Positions 17,468 through 24,709 of a DNA stretch of 26,350 nt are shown one piece after another. The notes beneath the pieces are model-generated. The model was not told the origin of the DNA. It did no database searches and saw nothing but the letters and a program-made list of their open reading frames with translations. A program made the position numbers and the translations under genes. This DNA is from JAWXCM01 sp034408745 (GTDB lineage Bacteria > Acidobacteriota > Terriglobia > Bryobacterales > Bryobacteraceae), in assembly GCA_034408745.1 (NCBI GenBank), contig JAWXCM010000077.1, forward strand, positions 1 through 26,350, given 5' to 3'. The number at the start of each line of letters is the position of its first letter. The first letter of the stretch is position 1.

Positions 17468-18385
17468 ATGAGTAACTTCTATACGCGCTTGCGGAAGGCC
17501 GAACTGCACGTGCATCTGGAGGGCTCGGTCGAGCCCGAAACCGTGCTCGAAATCAACCCCGCCCTCGACGTCGCCAGCGTTCGCGAGAAGTACCATCACA
17601 CGGATTTCGCCGGCTTCATTCGAAGCTATGTCTGGATCAACCGACAGTTGCAGACCCCCGCGCACTACGGTCTCATCGCGCGCCGACTGCTGGACCGCCT
17701 CGCCGCGGAGAATGTCGAGTACGCCGAGATCAACCTCTCTGTCGGCGTCATCCTCTGGAAGGAGCAGAATTTCAACGGCATCTTCGACGCACTGTGCGAA
17801 GCGGCCGAGGGGAGCGCCCTCGACGTGTACTGGATCTTCGACGCGGTCCGCCAGTTCGGAGCCGAACCCGCCCGGCGCGTCGCGCAACTGGCAGCCGAGC
17901 GCCGCGACGAAGGTGTGGTCGGCTTCGGCATCGGAGGCGACGAGAACGCCGGACCCGCCGGCTGGTTCCGAGACGTCTTCGCCTGGTCCATCGACCAGGG
18001 CCTCGCAATCGTGCCCCACGCCGGCGAAACGGCCGGAGCGGAATCCGTCTGGGCCTGCATCAACATGGGTGCCCGCCGCATCGGCCACGGCTTCCGCGCC
18101 GCCGATGACCCCGAACTTGTCGAATACCTCCGGGACCGTCAGATCCCCCTCGAACTCTGCCTTTCGAGCAACGTGCGCACCGGCTCCATCCCCAGCCTCG
18201 AAGCCCACCCCGTCCGCCGCCTCTTCGACGCCGGAGTCCCCATCACCCTCAACACCGACGACCCCGCACTGTTCGAAACCACCATGTCAAAAGAGTTCCA
18301 AATCGCCGCCGAGACCTTCGGCTTCACCGAAGACGAACTCCGCATCATCGCCGAGAACGCTTTCCGCTACCGCCTCGGCGTTTGA
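17468..18385 (+). CDS. Adenosine deaminase family protein
   Basis: The 305-residue protein starts at ATG 17468 (MSNFYTRLRKAELHVHLEGS). It shows every zinc and catalytic motif of the adenosine deaminase family: HVHLEGS (His14, His16), VPHAGETAG with the metal His and catalytic Glu, RIGHG, LSSNVRTGSI and LNTDDPALFET with the Asp pair. The deletion of N-terminal helices compared with longer enzymes is common in bacterial Add/adenine deaminase-like proteins, so the base or nucleoside used is not certain. Adenosine, 5'-deoxyadenosine or adenine are all possible. The mntA-hepT pair begins 13 bases after the stop and may be read through. Cytoplasmic; no signal peptide. Confidence 0.9.
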   Translation: MSNFYTRLRKAELHVHLEGSVEPETVLEINPALDVASVREKYHHTDFAGFIRSYVWINRQLQTPAHYGLIARRLLDRLAAENVEYAEINLSVGVILWKEQNFNGIFDALCEAAEGSALDVYWIFDAVRQFGAEPARRVAQLAAERRDEGVVGFGIGGDENAGPAGWFRDVFAWSIDQGLAIVPHAGETAGAESVWACINMGARRIGHGFRAADDPELVEYLRDRQIPLELCLSSNVRTGSIPSLEAHPVRRLFDAGVPITLNTDDPALFETTMSKEFQIAAETFGFTEDELRIIAENAFRYRLGV

Positions 18386-18397
18386 CACAATGAAAGC

Positions 18398-18700
18398 GTG
18401 GAACGCGAAAAGGTGCTGACACTCCTCCGCCAACATCAGGCAGAGTTGGAGGCTTCAGGAATCCAGACCGCTTCGCTCTTTGGCTCAGTGGCCCGCGGCG
18501 AACCAAACCCAGGAGACGTCGACCTCGCCGTCCGTTTCCACGCCGACGCACCCAAAGGCTGGGACATCTTCCCCGTACTCGACCACCTCGAAGCCCGCCT
18601 CCGCCACATCCTCGACACCGAAGTCGACATCCTGGAAGAACCTGCCCGCAAGCCCGGCATGCAGGCAGCCATCGACAAGGACCGAATCGTTGTCTTCTAA
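18398..18700 (+). CDS. mntA: MntA-type minimal nucleotidyltransferase antitoxin
   Basis: The 100-residue protein starts with GTG 18398. It has the nucleotidyltransferase signature ASLFGSVARGEPNPGDVDLA (about 25-44), with GS followed by the D-x-D metal pair, and a further Asp on the later strand (DTEVDILEE). MntA proteins form toxin-antitoxin modules with HepT. The described mechanism is transfer of AMP to a Tyr near the HEPN active site, which silences the RNase. The following hepT gene overlaps its end by 11 bases, the expected order and coupling. It sits 13 bp after the adenosine deaminase gene. Confidence 0.88.
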   Translation: MEREKVLTLLRQHQAELEASGIQTASLFGSVARGEPNPGDVDLAVRFHADAPKGWDIFPVLDHLEARLRHILDTEVDILEEPARKPGMQAAIDKDRIVVF

Positions 18701-19043
18701 AAAGCCAGTCCAGCGCCTGCAGGACATCGTCACGAACGCCGAAGCCATCTTCCGCTACACCGGTCAGATGAACTTCGACACGTTCTCGCAGGACCGCAAA
18801 ACCGTCGATGCCGTGGAGCGCTGCCTTGAGCGCATCAGCGAGGCGGCCGCCAAACTCGGCGACCTCGCACCGCTGCTGATGCCCGACCAGCCCTGGCAGC
18901 AAATCCGGGCCTTCGGCAACCGCCTTCGCCACGAATACGACGAGATCACAGGCGAGCGCGTGTGGCACGTCGTCGCCACTCTCTTGCCGTCGCTGGCCGA
19001 GGCCTGCCGCAAAGCCCTCGCGTCACAGCCGCATGCGACATAG
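18690..19043 (+). CDS. hepT: HepT-like HEPN ribonuclease toxin (DUF86)
   Basis: The protein has 117 residues if started at TTG 18690, which overlaps the mntA stop and keeps the frame of the homologous region; no ATG fits. It is all helical: VQRLQDIVTNAEAIFRYTG, DAVERCLERISEAAAKLG, then WQQIRAFGNRLRHEYDEIT with the HEPN active-site Arg and His and the Tyr that MntA modifies. The core reads GNRLRHEY, where many HepT proteins have RNxLxHEY; this is a known variant. Together with mntA it forms a complete, apparently intact HEPN/MNT module, in contrast to the broken YefM-YoeB module 0.7 kb further on. Confidence 0.86.
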   Translation: MSSKKPVQRLQDIVTNAEAIFRYTGQMNFDTFSQDRKTVDAVERCLERISEAAAKLGDLAPLLMPDQPWQQIRAFGNRLRHEYDEITGERVWHVVATLLPSLAEACRKALASQPHAT

Positions 19044-19712
19044 GATTTCAATTGCACTACCTCGAAGGGTTGAAGACAACGCCGATTTGAGGACTGGCTC
19101 CAACCTTCCCTCGCGCGAACACTGGGCGTTATCCTCGTGGCACCATTCCCCATTTATGGAGCTGACTCATCATCCATAGCATCATAGGCCGAATAGCGCG
19201 TCTGATCCGCCTTGCGTGGGGGCGCGGCCAGAGTACTGTTGACAAACCGAAACTTACACACCGCTTCGTGCTCCTGCAGAAGGCCGACGCTGAAAAAGCG
19301 CACCGCAATGTCTGCACGTTGAAGTACCCTTGGAAGGCTGAGCCGCTTTGGGAACGTATGTCCCCCGGCCACCGCACCGGGAGCAGTTTTCATTACTGCC
19401 GCCACACAGGCATTGACGCTCCGGAGAAACCATCGAGATCGCTACATTCTATTCCTTTGCGCGTGTCTCAGGCAGATGATCCAGGGTTCGTTCTTTAGCC
19501 CAAAATCTGAAATCACACCCTGACCTGATCGAACGGTCCCGAGGCGAGTTCCGGTGTTCGTCTGGATATTCAATAGACCAGGGAGACCTTCAGATCCACG
19601 CCGCCGAGACGCTCGATTTCACCCTAACTCGACTTGGGAATAGTCGCGGAGAGCGCGTTCAGCTACCGCCTCGAGGCGTAACCGCCTGTTAAACTTCTCA
19701 ACACTGGGATTA
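19044..19712. other. 669-bp stretch without a recognisable gene
   Basis: Frames here are short and give no protein family I can name. One plus-strand frame is open across about 19184-19498 (THRFVLLQKADAEKAHRNV is its most protein-like part), but it has no good start or ribosome-binding site. No tRNA, CRISPR array or insertion-sequence end was recognised. Composition is less GC-rich than the flanking genes. It joins an intact toxin-antitoxin pair to a broken one and is probably worn-down mobile or accessory DNA. Confidence 0.5.
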
Positions 19713-19847
19713 ATGGAAACCACTGACGCGAAACTTCAAACCGACCTGATAGACATTCTCGATCGCGTCGTTGATGACCAGGAGATCGTGATCGTTCGCC
19801 GAAAAGACTCACGCGACGTGGCTATGCTCCCGGCGTCCGAGTTGTAG
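19713..19847 (+). pseudogene. YefM/Phd-type antitoxin, truncated
   Basis: ATG 19713 opens a 44-residue frame: DAKLQTDLIDILDRVVDDQE, then VIVRRKDSRDVAMLPASEL and TAG (19845-19847). This is the N-terminal DNA-binding half of YefM/Phd antitoxins, which normally continue for another 40 or so residues that wrap the toxin. The stop falls right where the YoeB-like sequence begins in the same frame, so a deletion removed the antitoxin C-terminus and the toxin N-terminus together. Confidence 0.8.
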
Positions 19848-20012
19848 AAATCCGTGCTTCGAGACCCGTTCGACGGCCTCGGTAAGCCTGAACCACTGAG
19901 ACATCAACTTGCAGGATGCTGGTCCAGGCGCGTCACTCCGGAACATCGACTGGTTTACCGAGTGACCGACAAAAAGGTCGACTTCCTCCAGGCCCGCCAC
20001 CACTACGAGTAG
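19848..20012 (+). pseudogene. YoeB-type RNase toxin, C-terminal remnant
   Basis: Immediately after the antitoxin stop, in the same frame, the sequence reads LRDPFDGLGKPEPLRHQLAG, CWSRRVTPEHRLVYRV and DKKVDFLQARHHYE, ending in TAG (20010-20012). This is the C-terminal two thirds of YoeB, including the Glu of PEPL, the Arg of the HRLVY strand and the His of the RHHY end that make up the catalytic site. The N-terminal 30 or so residues and the start codon are gone, so no toxin is expected. Confidence 0.85.
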
Positions 20013-20019
20013 CCGCACG

Positions 20020-21129
20020 CTAAATCTTCAAAATCCACCCCCGCCGGTACAACCCCCACGCCACCAGAAAGCACACAAGCACGTGCGTCAACCCATACAG
20101 CAGCGACCCGTTAGCCCCGCCGAGCTCTCCATAAAACCCGTCCCACGCCAGCCGCGACAGCGACACTCCGCCAATCTTCACCATCGACACCACCCGCGCC
20201 AGCATCCCCGACACCACAAACATCGCCAGCGCATTGACCCCAAAAAACACAAAGGGCGCCTTCCATCTCTGCCACCCCCGCTGATCCACCAGCCAGTAGC
20301 AAATCGCGAACACCACATACGCAATCCCCGAAGTCCACAGCGCGAACGGCACCGTCCAAAGCTGCTTATTCACCGGCATCCACGTCGACAGCATCATCCC
20401 CGCGAACACCTGCAGATTCCCCGCCACAAACAGCCACACCGTCTTCTCCCCGGCACTCCGCCGCGACGCCAGAATCTGCCCCGCGAAGATCCCGAACAGC
20501 GTCGTACACACCGCCGGCATCGTACTCACCAGCCCCTCCGGGTCCCACGTCTTCGACCTCGACCACATGTGCCCGCTCAGCACCATCCCGTCGATCCACT
20601 TCGCAAAATTGCAGTCGACCGCAAAGCTCCCCGCCCCGCACCCCGGCACCTCCACCACCGTCATCAGCACCCAGTACACAGCCATCAGCGCAATCGCCCA
20701 GACAATCCGGCCCACCGTCCCGAACCACAGAAAAATCGCGCTCGCAATCAGGTAACAGAGCCCGATCCGCTGCAGCACGCCTGGAATCCGCACCCGCCCA
20801 AAATCGAACGCAGGAATCAGATTCAGCAGCAGCCCAATGCCGAAGATCAGCGCCGCGCGCCGCAGCACATGCAGCATCAGCCGCCCCTTGTCGTCCCCAC
20901 GAGCCACGCGCTTCGCCAGCGACAACGTCATCGCCACACCCACAATCCACAGGAACGAAGGAAACACCAGATCCGTGAACGTCCACCCATGCCACGATGC
21001 GTGTTCCAGCGGAGCGTAAGCCCCCGGCGACATCTGGCTATTCACCAGAATCATCGCCGCGATCGTGCCGCCGCGAAACACATCCAGCGACACCAGACGA
21101 GAATGCGCCGAGCCGTTCGAAGTCTGCAT
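20020..21129 (-). CDS. DUF5009 / heparan-alpha-glucosaminide N-acetyltransferase-like membrane protein
   Basis: Started at ATG 21129 (MQTSNGSAHSRLVSLDVFRG) the protein has 369 residues and about ten membrane helices. The opening RLVSLDVFRGGTIAAMILVN and WTFTDLVFPSFLWIVGVAMT are the signature of the HGSNAT/NagX-like family. Its members move acetyl groups from acetyl-CoA across the membrane to terminal glucosamines or related sugars. Other family marks are RIPGVLQRIGLCYLIA, the periplasmic STMPAVCTTLFGI segment and the PFVFFGVNALAMFV helix. The conserved His of the animal enzyme may correspond to HASWHGW. It faces hemH across 21 bp and ends seven bases from the YoeB remnant. The sugar acceptor cannot be inferred from the neighbours. 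Confidence 0.88.
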   Translation of the reverse strand: MQTSNGSAHSRLVSLDVFRGGTIAAMILVNSQMSPGAYAPLEHASWHGWTFTDLVFPSFLWIVGVAMTLSLAKRVARGDDKGRLMLHVLRRAALIFGIGLLLNLIPAFDFGRVRIPGVLQRIGLCYLIASAIFLWFGTVGRIVWAIALMAVYWVLMTVVEVPGCGAGSFAVDCNFAKWIDGMVLSGHMWSRSKTWDPEGLVSTMPAVCTTLFGIFAGQILASRRSAGEKTVWLFVAGNLQVFAGMMLSTWMPVNKQLWTVPFALWTSGIAYVVFAICYWLVDQRGWQRWKAPFVFFGVNALAMFVVSGMLARVVSMVKIGGVSLSRLAWDGFYGELGGANGSLLYGLTHVLVCFLVAWGLYRRGWILKI

Positions 21130-21150
21130 CTGAGATATACAGATAATGGT
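21130..21150. promoter_or_regulatory. 21-bp divergent promoter DUF5009 / hemH
   Basis: GATAAT (21142-21147) on the plus strand stands three bases before the first hemH ATG and nine before the second. TATATC on the minus strand (21140-21135) stands five bases before the DUF5009 ATG. Both transcripts would start at or beside their start codon. There is no room for a 5' leader or a Shine-Dalgarno element. The -35 regions would lie in the opposing genes. Confidence 0.45.
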
Positions 21151-22158
21151 ATGCGAATGCAAACGGGCGAGTACGACGCACTGATAGTGGTTTCTTTCGG
21201 CGGCCCTGAAAAGCCTGAGGATGTGATGCCGTTCCTCGAAAATGTGACGCGAGGCCGAGGCATCCCCCGCGCCCGCCTCGAACAGGTAGCCGAGCACTAC
21301 CTACACTTCGGAGGTCGCAGCCCGATCAACGATCAGAACCGAGCCCTCATCGCGGCTCTCCAGGAGCTCCTCGCCGCCGAAGGCCCGCAGATCCCCGTCT
21401 ACTGGGGCAACCGCAACTGGCACCCCATGCTCGCCGACACCGTGCGTCGAATGAAGCAGGATGGCATCAAACAGGCCGCCGCCTTCATCACCTCAGCCTT
21501 CGGCTCCTACTCCGGCTGCAAGCAGTACAAAGAGGACATTGAGCGCGCCACCGCCGAGGTCGGCGAAGGTGCCCCGGCGATCGTTCCCACGGCCCAGTTC
21601 TGGGACCACCCCGGCTTCCTCGACACTCAAACCGAACGCATCCGCGAAGCCTTCGCCCAGTTCGACGCCCAGCCGCACCTCGTTTTCACGGCGCACAGCG
21701 TGCCCCTCTCCATGGCCTCCACCGGCCCGTACGTCGAGCAGCTCAACCAGGCCTGCGCGCACATCGCCGCCGCGCTCCACACCGAAGACTACAAGCTGGT
21801 GTGGCAGAGCCGCAGTGGCCCGCCAACGCAGCCGTGGCTCGAACCCGATATCCTCGACTACATCCGGGAGCGCCACGCCGCCGGTGCCCGCGAACTCGTC
21901 ATCGCGCCCATCGGCTTCATCAGCGACCACATGGAAGTGCTTTACGACCTCGACACCGAGGCGATCGACCTGTGCAATGAACTGGGAGTGACGACTGTGC
22001 GAGCCGCCACCGTGGGCACTCACCCACGCTTCGTCCGCATGATCCGCGACATGATCACAACGACGCGGAACTGCGCGCCCGGCTGCTGCCCGAAGCCGCA
22101 GCGCCCTGCGCCCGCTTCCGGCCCATCAGCAGCAGCGACTGGCCGGCCGGGAAGTTAA
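21151..22158 (+). CDS. hemH: Ferrochelatase
   Basis: The enzyme inserts ferrous iron into a porphyrin, the last or penultimate step of haem synthesis. Two ATGs, 21151 and 21157, are possible; from the first the protein has 335 residues. Visible motifs are YDALIVVSFGGPEKPEDVM, the metal-site His in VFTAHSVPLSM, KLVWQSRSGPPTQPWLEPDI, and FISDHMEVLYDLD with the catalytic Glu. The family end NCAPGCCP offers Cys residues like those that hold a [2Fe-2S] cluster in some bacterial ferrochelatases. After this, about 20 Pro/Ala/Ser-rich residues (22081-22158) run on into the converging methyltransferase gene and look like a run-on tail. No other haem gene is present in the window. Confidence 0.93.
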   Translation: MRMQTGEYDALIVVSFGGPEKPEDVMPFLENVTRGRGIPRARLEQVAEHYLHFGGRSPINDQNRALIAALQELLAAEGPQIPVYWGNRNWHPMLADTVRRMKQDGIKQAAAFITSAFGSYSGCKQYKEDIERATAEVGEGAPAIVPTAQFWDHPGFLDTQTERIREAFAQFDAQPHLVFTAHSVPLSMASTGPYVEQLNQACAHIAAALHTEDYKLVWQSRSGPPTQPWLEPDILDYIRERHAAGARELVIAPIGFISDHMEVLYDLDTEAIDLCNELGVTTVRAATVGTHPRFVRMIRDMITTTRNCAPGCCPKPQRPAPASGPSAAATGRPGS

Positions 22159-22852
22159 TCCCCGACCCGATACACGCCGCCTCCATCTGAAGCGGTGCAT
22201 GCAGCATCGCATTCAGCCACGGCGCCACAGGCAGCACGCCGCTCTGCGGCTCCGCATTCGTCAGCGGTTCCCAGATGCGGAACTTCGCGAAAGCCACCGG
22301 CAGCAGCAGCGAGTTCGCATACGTGCATCGCTCCACCTCGATACCCGCGCGCTCAAACGTCTGCATCAGCCTGGTCCGCGTGAACCGCTGCCGCTCATGC
22401 GCAAACATCGAGTGCCTGCTGCGAAGCACATCCAGCGCCGGAACGCGTATGAACATCTCCCCGCCCGGTCGCAGCACCCGCACCAGTTCGTCGACCGCCT
22501 GCCATTCCTCGCCTCGCTCCAGATGCACAATCACGTCCATCGACAGCACCGCGTCGAAGCTGCCGGTCGCGAACGGCAGGCTGCGCAGATCACCCTGAAT
22601 CAGCCGCTCCAGTCCCATCCCCTGCGCAAACGCGAGCCCGCTGGAATCCAGATCCAGAGCATGCACATGCCACCCGAATCGCTGCTCCAGCTGGCGCGCC
22701 AGCCAGCCCGTCCCGCAGCCGCCTTCCATCACCTGAACCGGCCGTGCAGTCGAGTGCCGCTCAATCAGCCGGAACAGAATCTGGTTCATGCCGCGATACC
22801 ACCAGAGCTGCTGCTCCGATCTCGCGATGTTGGCAAATTCAGCCGGATTCAT
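22055..22852 (-). CDS. Class I SAM-dependent methyltransferase
   Basis: The start is ATG 22852, overlapping the stop of the epimerase gene (ATGA); the frame is open further upstream but without homology. The 265 residues contain methyltransferase motif I MEGGCGTGWLARQLEQ (42-57), the acidic HALDLDSSGLAFAQ, GDLRSLPFATGSFDAVLSMD and LRPGGEMFIRVPALDVLRSR. This is the Methyltransf_11 pattern common in sugar and lipid modification clusters. The C-terminal 100 residues (RFTRTRLMQTFERAGIEVER) fit the same group. The last 20 or so residues (AQGAAASGSSRARSSASL) are low complexity and lie on top of the hemH tail. It is the third gene of the phosphatase-epimerase-methyltransferase operon; its acceptor is unknown. 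Confidence 0.85.
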   Translation of the reverse strand: MNPAEFANIARSEQQLWWYRGMNQILFRLIERHSTARPVQVMEGGCGTGWLARQLEQRFGWHVHALDLDSSGLAFAQGMGLERLIQGDLRSLPFATGSFDAVLSMDVIVHLERGEEWQAVDELVRVLRPGGEMFIRVPALDVLRSRHSMFAHERQRFTRTRLMQTFERAGIEVERCTYANSLLLPVAFAKFRIWEPLTNAEPQSGVLPVAPWLNAMLHAPLQMEAACIGSGINFPAGQSLLLMGRKRAQGAAASGSSRARSSASL

Positions 22853-23922
22853 ACCTTGCCTGCCGGTTCCATGGCGTACGTCAGCCGACCCGGCCCCGCG
22901 CTGTGCTCCGGCATGCGGCACACCGGATTCGGCTCATCCGGATTCAGATACCAGTCCAGATGCACACGGTAGTACTGCAGGGTGTGGCGCATCCCGTCTT
23001 CAAACGGCGTTTCCGGCACCCACCGCAGTTCGCGCGCGATACGCCGTCCATCCGTCTTATAGCTGCCAATGTCGATCGGCTTGCGATCGGGCGGGAACGG
23101 CTTCAGCACAGGCTCCGGACACCCACCCAGAGTCGAGGCAATCCGTGCGATCTCAAACAGCGACAACGCATCGGGTCCGCCCACGTTGTAGCTGCGATAC
23201 GCCTGCTGCGGCGCAATCCCGGCAATCAGAAACGCGCCCACCGCGTCGTCCACATACACCGGGTCACGAAGCTGCTTCCCATCGCCGAACACCTCAATCT
23301 GATGCCCCTGAACCATACGCCGCATGAACGTGCTCAGAAAACCCTGGCACGCCACATCCAGAGCCATCCTCGGCCCATACACATTGGTCAGCCGCAGCGC
23401 CACCGCATCCAGCATCCCGGCACGCGTCAGCATCAGGTGATACTGCGTGGCGGCGAATTTGTGCACCCCGTTGAAGTCGACCGGCTGAATCGGGTGGGCC
23501 TCATCGACGGGCAGATACTTCGGCGCGCCGTACACCTGGCGCGTCGCCGCATACACCACCCGGGCCCGCCGAGCCACCTCAGAGCACGTCGTCACGAACC
23601 GCAGTTGCGCCAGCGCGTTGATCTGCAAATCGCGCTCCGGAAACTGCATGCTGTGAACGTGGCTGATCTCTCCGGCAAGGTTGAACACCACATCGGCATG
23701 CGATAACGCCTTGCGATACTTGTCCGGTTCCGCCAGATCCGCGTTAATCCATTCGATCTGGTCGACCGCCGGTTCAATGTTGTGAATGTTCGCTCCGCAG
23801 CCCGGCACCTGCGGATCGATCACAGTCACTTCCGCACCCATCTCTACCAGCCGCAACGCAAGGTTGCTGCCAATGAATCCGAGCCCTCCGGTAACTATCG
23901 CGCGACGGCCTTCATAACTCAT
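22849..23922 (-). CDS. NAD-dependent epimerase/dehydratase (extended SDR)
   Basis: The 357-residue protein has the NAD-binding TGGLGFIGSNLALRLVEMG (11-29), acidic VIDPQ after strand 2, VFNLAGEISHVHS and the substrate-domain motifs LRLTNVYGPRM, VFGDGKQLRDPVYVDDAVGA and YNVGG. It therefore acts on a nucleotide-sugar, as GalE or RmlB relatives do. At the YxxxK site the sequence is NGVHK: Asn151 stands in place of the catalytic Tyr while Lys155 is kept. The Ser/Thr position appears as ATRQVYG. I have the impression that a related SDR subgroup carries NG-x-x-K at this place, so this may be a property of the subgroup. ATG 23922 overlaps the stop of the phosphatase gene, and its own stop overlaps the methyltransferase ATG. 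Confidence 0.87.
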   Translation of the reverse strand: MSYEGRRAIVTGGLGFIGSNLALRLVEMGAEVTVIDPQVPGCGANIHNIEPAVDQIEWINADLAEPDKYRKALSHADVVFNLAGEISHVHSMQFPERDLQINALAQLRFVTTCSEVARRARVVYAATRQVYGAPKYLPVDEAHPIQPVDFNGVHKFAATQYHLMLTRAGMLDAVALRLTNVYGPRMALDVACQGFLSTFMRRMVQGHQIEVFGDGKQLRDPVYVDDAVGAFLIAGIAPQQAYRSYNVGGPDALSLFEIARIASTLGGCPEPVLKPFPPDRKPIDIGSYKTDGRRIARELRWVPETPFEDGMRHTLQYYRVHLDWYLNPDEPNPVCRMPEHSAGPGRLTYAMEPAGKV

Positions 23923-24686
23923 GTCCGCGCCAGTAAGTCACGGACCACGGCTTCCAGAGCGGGTACATACCCAATGCCGTTGCCCCCATAAATGCTCGAC
24001 CCGCCGTCAAAGTTAATGAACTTGCCGCCCGCTTCTTCGATGATGATCTTCAGCGGCGCCAGATCCCAGGGCTTCGCTGTCGGCTCCAGCCAAAGCTCGG
24101 CCTTACCCTGAGCCAGCCAGCACGCGTCCAGGCATCCGCCCATGCTGCGCACGGACCAGAACTGCTCCACCCAGTCCAGCAGCCCGTTGCGAAAAGGCAG
24201 TACCCGGGCGTTGTTGATCCCGCTGATGCAGGCCACAGACTGCGACGCCGAAGTGATGTCGGAAATGTGGATGGGCTTCTCGTTCAGCCACGCGCCCTCG
24301 CCCCGGACGGCCGAGAACTGCTCACCGCGACACTGCATGTGGCAAACACCCATCTCCACCACGCCGTCCACTTCGAACCCGATCAGCGTCGACCAGAACG
24401 GCATCCCGCGCACAAAGTCGCGCGTTCCGTCGATCGGGTCCAGAATCCACCGCCGGCCATTGCGGGAAGGTTGATCCGCGCCTTCTTCACCCAGAATCCC
24501 GTCATCCGGGAACATCTCGCGAATCCGGGCAACCATCAGCTTTTCAGCTTCTTTGTCCGCAATCGTGACGGGCGAGAGGTCGTCTTTTTCTTCCGGGGTT
24601 ACACCGCGAGTCTGGTATCCAGTCGCAAGTTCTCCCGCATGCATCGCCATGGAGCGGGCAAGATCCAGTTCTTTGCGGAATTTCAC
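23919..24686 (-). CDS. Inositol monophosphatase family protein, histidinol-phosphatase-like
   Basis: This Mg-dependent phosphatase has 255 residues with the complete family signature. It has GILGEEGAD (63-71), WILDPIDGTRDFVRGMPFW (80-98) with the metal Asp residues, and AKPWDLAPLKIIIEEAGGKF near the end. The sequence GTRDF with MGGCLDACWLAQG resembles the HisN-type histidinol phosphatases and the NDP-sugar-linked IMPases rather than CysQ. The start is GTG 24686, with GGGAAG directly before it. It lies 23 bp downstream of csm5 on the same strand and overlaps the epimerase gene by four bases. Its partners are sugar-modifying enzymes, so a sugar phosphate is as plausible a substrate as histidinol phosphate. 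Confidence 0.85.
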   Translation of the reverse strand: MKFRKELDLARSMAMHAGELATGYQTRGVTPEEKDDLSPVTIADKEAEKLMVARIREMFPDDGILGEEGADQPSRNGRRWILDPIDGTRDFVRGMPFWSTLIGFEVDGVVEMGVCHMQCRGEQFSAVRGEGAWLNEKPIHISDITSASQSVACISGINNARVLPFRNGLLDWVEQFWSVRSMGGCLDACWLAQGKAELWLEPTAKPWDLAPLKIIIEEAGGKFINFDGGSSIYGGNGIGYVPALEAVVRDLLART

Positions 24687-24709
24687 CTTCCCAGTGTATC
24701 GGGAAGCGG

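Noticed and set aside
20083..21150. Long plus-strand extension in front of hemH
   Set aside because: The frame stays open by chance across the antisense of the DUF5009 gene; ferrochelatase homology begins only at 21151-21157.
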